A stretch of 7,102 nt of DNA, taken from contig JABDQX010000087.1 of assembly GCA_013042035.1 (NCBI GenBank), positions 1-7,102 on the forward strand, read 5' to 3'. The notes below the pieces were generated by a model. It ran no database searches, had not been told where the DNA came from, and worked only from the letters and a program-made list of their open reading frames with translations. Positions 5,103 through 7,102 of this stretch are shown piece by piece; the first letter of the stretch is position 1; each line of letters begins with the position of its first letter. The stretch is from Gammaproteobacteria bacterium (GTDB taxonomy: Bacteria > Pseudomonadota > Gammaproteobacteria > HK1). The translations under genes and the position numbers were made by a program.

Positions 5103-6386
5103 TTGAGCGAAGCCCCCTTAGGCGTGCTGTTCGGCGCGCTGGTCCTTCTTATCATTTTGTCGGCTTTTTTTTCCAGTTCGGAGACCGGCATGATGGCGCT
5201 CAACCGCTACCGTCTGCGCCATTTGGTCAAACATAACAACCCGGCAGCGATACGCACTACCGAACTACTGGAACGCCCTGATCGCCTCATCGGGCTCATT
5301 CTGCTCGGCAATAATTTCGTCAATCTGCTGGCGTCCGCCCTGGCGACTGTCGTCGCTATCCGGCTTTGGGGAGAGGCGGGCATTCTGATCGCAACGCTTT
5401 CCCTGACCGCCGTCATCCTGATCTTCGCCGAAGTCACCCCAAAAACGCTGGCGGTGCTCCACCCGGAGCGTATTGCCTTTCCGGCAAGCTTTGTGTTGAA
5501 ACCACTCCTGAAGGTATTTTATCCCGGCATTTGGGTCGTCAACTGGCTTTCCAACGGATTGCTGCGATTAGTGGGTATTCGGCTACAGAAAACGGCTTCT
5601 GATAAATTGACGGGCGATGAACTGCGAACGGTCGTCAATGAGGCGGGGGCGCTGATATCGAAGCGGCATAAACAAATGCTGGTGAGTATTTTGGATCTGG
5701 ATACCGTTACCGTGGACGATATCATGATACCGCGAAACGAGGTAAGCGGAATTGACATAGAAAATTCGGAGGAAAACATCCAGGAACATCTTGTCAACAG
5801 CCGTTATAGCCGTATCCCTGTTTATCGTGGCGACATTACCAGCATAATTGGCGTAATACGCATGCGTGAATTGCTAATGACGGCGCGATACAACGAGCTT
5901 GATGTGGAAAATCTGGTTGCCTGCGCGCGGGAGCCTTATTTTGTTCCAGCCGGAACGCCGTTACATACACAACTCGTCAATTTTCAACGTCATCGGGAGC
6001 GTATGGGCCTGGTGGTGGATGAGTATGGTGATATTCAGGGTCTGGTAACCCTGGAAGACATCCTCGAAGAGATTGTGGGCGAATTTACCACCGATCCGGC
6101 GGCATCCATCCCCGATGTGCATCCCCAGGCCGATGGCAGTTACCTTGTGGATGGGAGCGCCGGCATCCGGGCGCTCAATCGAACCATGCAGTGGGATTTA
6201 CCCATCGACGGTCCGAAGACCATCAACGGTTTGATCTTAGAGCACATGGAAACGATCCCGGAAGTGGGAACCAGCATGCTGCTGGCAGGTTACCCAATCG
6301 ATATCATCCAAATGCGAGGGCATGTCGTAAAAACCGTGCGTTTGAATCCCAACAGACGCAAGTTTGTCTCGGGAGGAAGTACATAA
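5103..6386 (+). CDS. corB: CorB, CNNM/HlyC-CorC family membrane protein with CBS pair
   Basis: A 427-residue inner-membrane protein of the CNNM/CorB family, linked in other bacteria to magnesium and cobalt efflux or resistance. Residues 5 to about 155 form the CNNM (DUF21) transmembrane domain, with SSSETGMMALNRYRLRHL (24-41), LLGNNFVNLLASAL (67-80) and IFAEVTPKTLA (107-117), all strongly conserved. A CBS-domain pair follows: VDDIMIPRNEVSGID (204-218) begins the first, and MGLVVDEYGDIQGLVTLEDILEEIVGEF (301-328) is the second. A CorC/HlyC C-terminal domain runs from about 345 to 415 (DGSYLVDGSAGIR onward; INGLILEHMETIPEVG). Length and domain order match E. coli CorB (YfjD). The start is TTG with AGGAG upstream. 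The stop TAA overlaps the possible ATA start of murU, so the two genes are almost certainly co-transcribed. Confidence 0.96.
   Translation: MSEAPLGVLFGALVLLIILSAFFSSSETGMMALNRYRLRHLVKHNNPAAIRTTELLERPDRLIGLILLGNNFVNLLASALATVVAIRLWGEAGILIATLSLTAVILIFAEVTPKTLAVLHPERIAFPASFVLKPLLKVFYPGIWVVNWLSNGLLRLVGIRLQKTASDKLTGDELRTVVNEAGALISKRHKQMLVSILDLDTVTVDDIMIPRNEVSGIDIENSEENIQEHLVNSRYSRIPVYRGDITSIIGVIRMRELLMTARYNELDVENLVACAREPYFVPAGTPLHTQLVNFQRHRERMGLVVDEYGDIQGLVTLEDILEEIVGEFTTDPAASIPDVHPQADGSYLVDGSAGIRALNRTMQWDLPIDGPKTINGLILEHMETIPEVGTSMLLAGYPIDIIQMRGHVVKTVRLNPNRRKFVSGGST
6371..6376 (+). promoter_or_regulatory. Shine-Dalgarno sequence of murU, better spaced for ATA than for ATG
   Basis: GGGAGG inside the end of corB ends 6 nt before the ATA at 6383-6385 but 15 nt before the ATG at 6392. 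The near-optimal spacing to ATA is the reason the murU start is in question. Confidence 0.6.
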
Positions 6387-6391
6387 AAGCC

Positions 6392-7072
6392 ATGATTCTG
6401 GCGGCCGGTCGGGGAGAGCGAATGCGCCCCTTGACCGACACCACGCCGAAACCGTTGCTTCCCGTTTCAGGCCAACCCTTGATCGCGCACCTCATTCATC
6501 ATCTGGTCCGGGAGGGGTATACCGATCTGGTCGTAAACCTTGCTTATATGGGCGATCGGATCGAAAAGGCCCTGGGAGATGGCAAAGCATTTGGCGCCAG
6601 TATCCGCTATTCCAGAGAGTCCCCCGATGCCCTCGATACCGGGGGCGGCATTCTGAATGCTCTGCCAGTGCTCGATACCGATCCGTTTCTGGTGGTCAAC
6701 GGTGATGTCTGGACCGATTACCCTTTCTCACGGTTATCCGGCAAACCGCCCGGATTGGCCCACCTCGTGCTGGTCCCAAACCCGATGCACCACACGGCCG
6801 GTGATTTTGGCCTGCTTCACCCGGAAACCACCGCCCGCGTATCGAACCACGAAGGCGAGCGTCTGACATTCAGTGGCGTGGGCGTCTATCGAGCAGCGTT
6901 GTTCGCAGACTGTAAGCCGGGGAATTTCCCGCTGGGACCGCTCCTGCGCCGCGCGGCGGATGGCGGGCATGTCACCGGAGAACGATACTCGGGCGTCTGG
7001 CAGGATATCGGCACCCCGGAGCGCCTGGCGCAGCTCAGAAGCGTCCACAAACCGGAATCCCAAGGAATTTAG
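6392..7072 (+). CDS. murU: MurU-like N-acetylmuramate-1-phosphate uridylyltransferase
   Basis: A cytosolic sugar-1-phosphate nucleotidyltransferase, 226 residues from the ATG, close to the length of characterised MurU. MurU joins UTP to N-acetylmuramic acid 1-phosphate to make UDP-MurNAc in a peptidoglycan recycling route that bypasses MurA, the fosfomycin target. Motifs visible are LAAGRGERMRPLT (3-15) and the lysine of TPKPL (18-22) for nucleotide binding, DTGGGI (82-87), VNGDVWTD (102-109; metal-binding Asp) and GVWQDIGTPERL (201-212). The nearest relatives by motif are MurU/NagK-type enzymes; a mannose- or glucose-1-phosphate nucleotidyltransferase is the alternative. The kinase AmgK, often encoded beside murU, is not in the window. 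Start choice is uncertain: family members usually begin MKAMILAAG, and here the corresponding codons read ATA AAA GCC ATG from 6383. I give the conservative ATG. Confidence 0.85.
   Translation: MILAAGRGERMRPLTDTTPKPLLPVSGQPLIAHLIHHLVREGYTDLVVNLAYMGDRIEKALGDGKAFGASIRYSRESPDALDTGGGILNALPVLDTDPFLVVNGDVWTDYPFSRLSGKPPGLAHLVLVPNPMHHTAGDFGLLHPETTARVSNHEGERLTFSGVGVYRAALFADCKPGNFPLGPLLRRAADGGHVTGERYSGVWQDIGTPERLAQLRSVHKPESQGI
7062..7066 (+). promoter_or_regulatory. Ribosome binding site for the gene starting at 7073
   Basis: AAGGA lies 6 nt before a GTG that directly abuts the murU stop codon. This spacing is ideal and is the main evidence for a gene beginning there. Confidence 0.6.
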
Positions 7073-7102
7073 GTGATTTCTCAAAAAGAATATACCGGAA
7101 TC
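7073..7102 (+). CDS. Start of a downstream gene (N-terminal 10 codons; possibly Xaa-Pro aminopeptidase PepP)
   Basis: Immediately after the murU stop, GTG opens a frame reading MISQKEYTGI to the window edge, with AAGGA six nt upstream. The zero-gap junction indicates translational coupling with murU. Ten residues cannot establish a product. The pattern M-I-S-x-x-E-Y/F resembles the N terminus of aminopeptidase P (PepP), which usually continues with an Arg-rich stretch, but this is only a hint. Confidence 0.55.
   Translation, partial: MISQKEYTGI

Noticed and set aside
6191..6391. Upstream extension of the murU frame into corB
   Set aside because: The extra 67 codons are out-of-frame corB sequence; MurU homology begins only at the ATA/ATG region, where a Shine-Dalgarno sequence is present.

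Overview
The window looks like chromosomal DNA from a gammaproteobacterium. The strongest hint is the ffh / ypjD / corB neighbourhood, which also occurs in E. coli and many relatives; fxsA and murU homologues and the moderate GC (roughly 52-58% in genes I hand-counted) fit too. I cannot name the genus. I saw no tRNA, rRNA, CRISPR array or insertion sequence.

Left half (1-3057): the window opens inside a minus-strand pyridoxamine 5'-phosphate oxidase gene (pdxH; N-terminal 76 residues present). A plus-strand class I-type polyphosphate kinase 2 gene diverges from it. This runs tail-to-tail, with a 10-nt gap, into a minus-strand pair: ffh (signal recognition particle GTPase) followed 2 nt later by fxsA (small polytopic membrane protein, GTG start).

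Middle (3058-3406): a 349-nt AT-richer divergent intergenic region separates ffh from ypjD. It holds a good sigma-70-type promoter for ffh with a perfect 8-bp inverted repeat centred on the predicted start of transcription. Facing the other way is a TTGACA promoter with a perfect 6-bp inverted repeat in its spacer. Further on is a 75-nt near-continuous hairpin (3296-3370) in the predicted 5' leader of ypjD.

Right half (3407-7102): a tightly packed plus-strand run encodes YpjD (CcsA-like haem/cytochrome c assembly family membrane protein), a secreted class D (OXA-type) beta-lactamase, CorB (CNNM/HlyC-CorC family), MurU-like sugar-1-phosphate nucleotidyltransferase, and the first ten codons of another gene with an excellent ribosome binding site, possibly pepP. 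In the E. coli arrangement ypjD and corB are direct neighbours, so the beta-lactamase gene is an extra passenger inside a conserved housekeeping block.

Points most worth a second look: the hairpin in the ypjD leader; the embedded class D beta-lactamase with YGQ in place of the usual YGN motif; and the murU start, where the Shine-Dalgarno sequence and homologous N-termini point to an ATA codon overlapping the corB stop (ATAA) rather than the in-frame ATG nine bases later. I found no clearly new multi-gene system.
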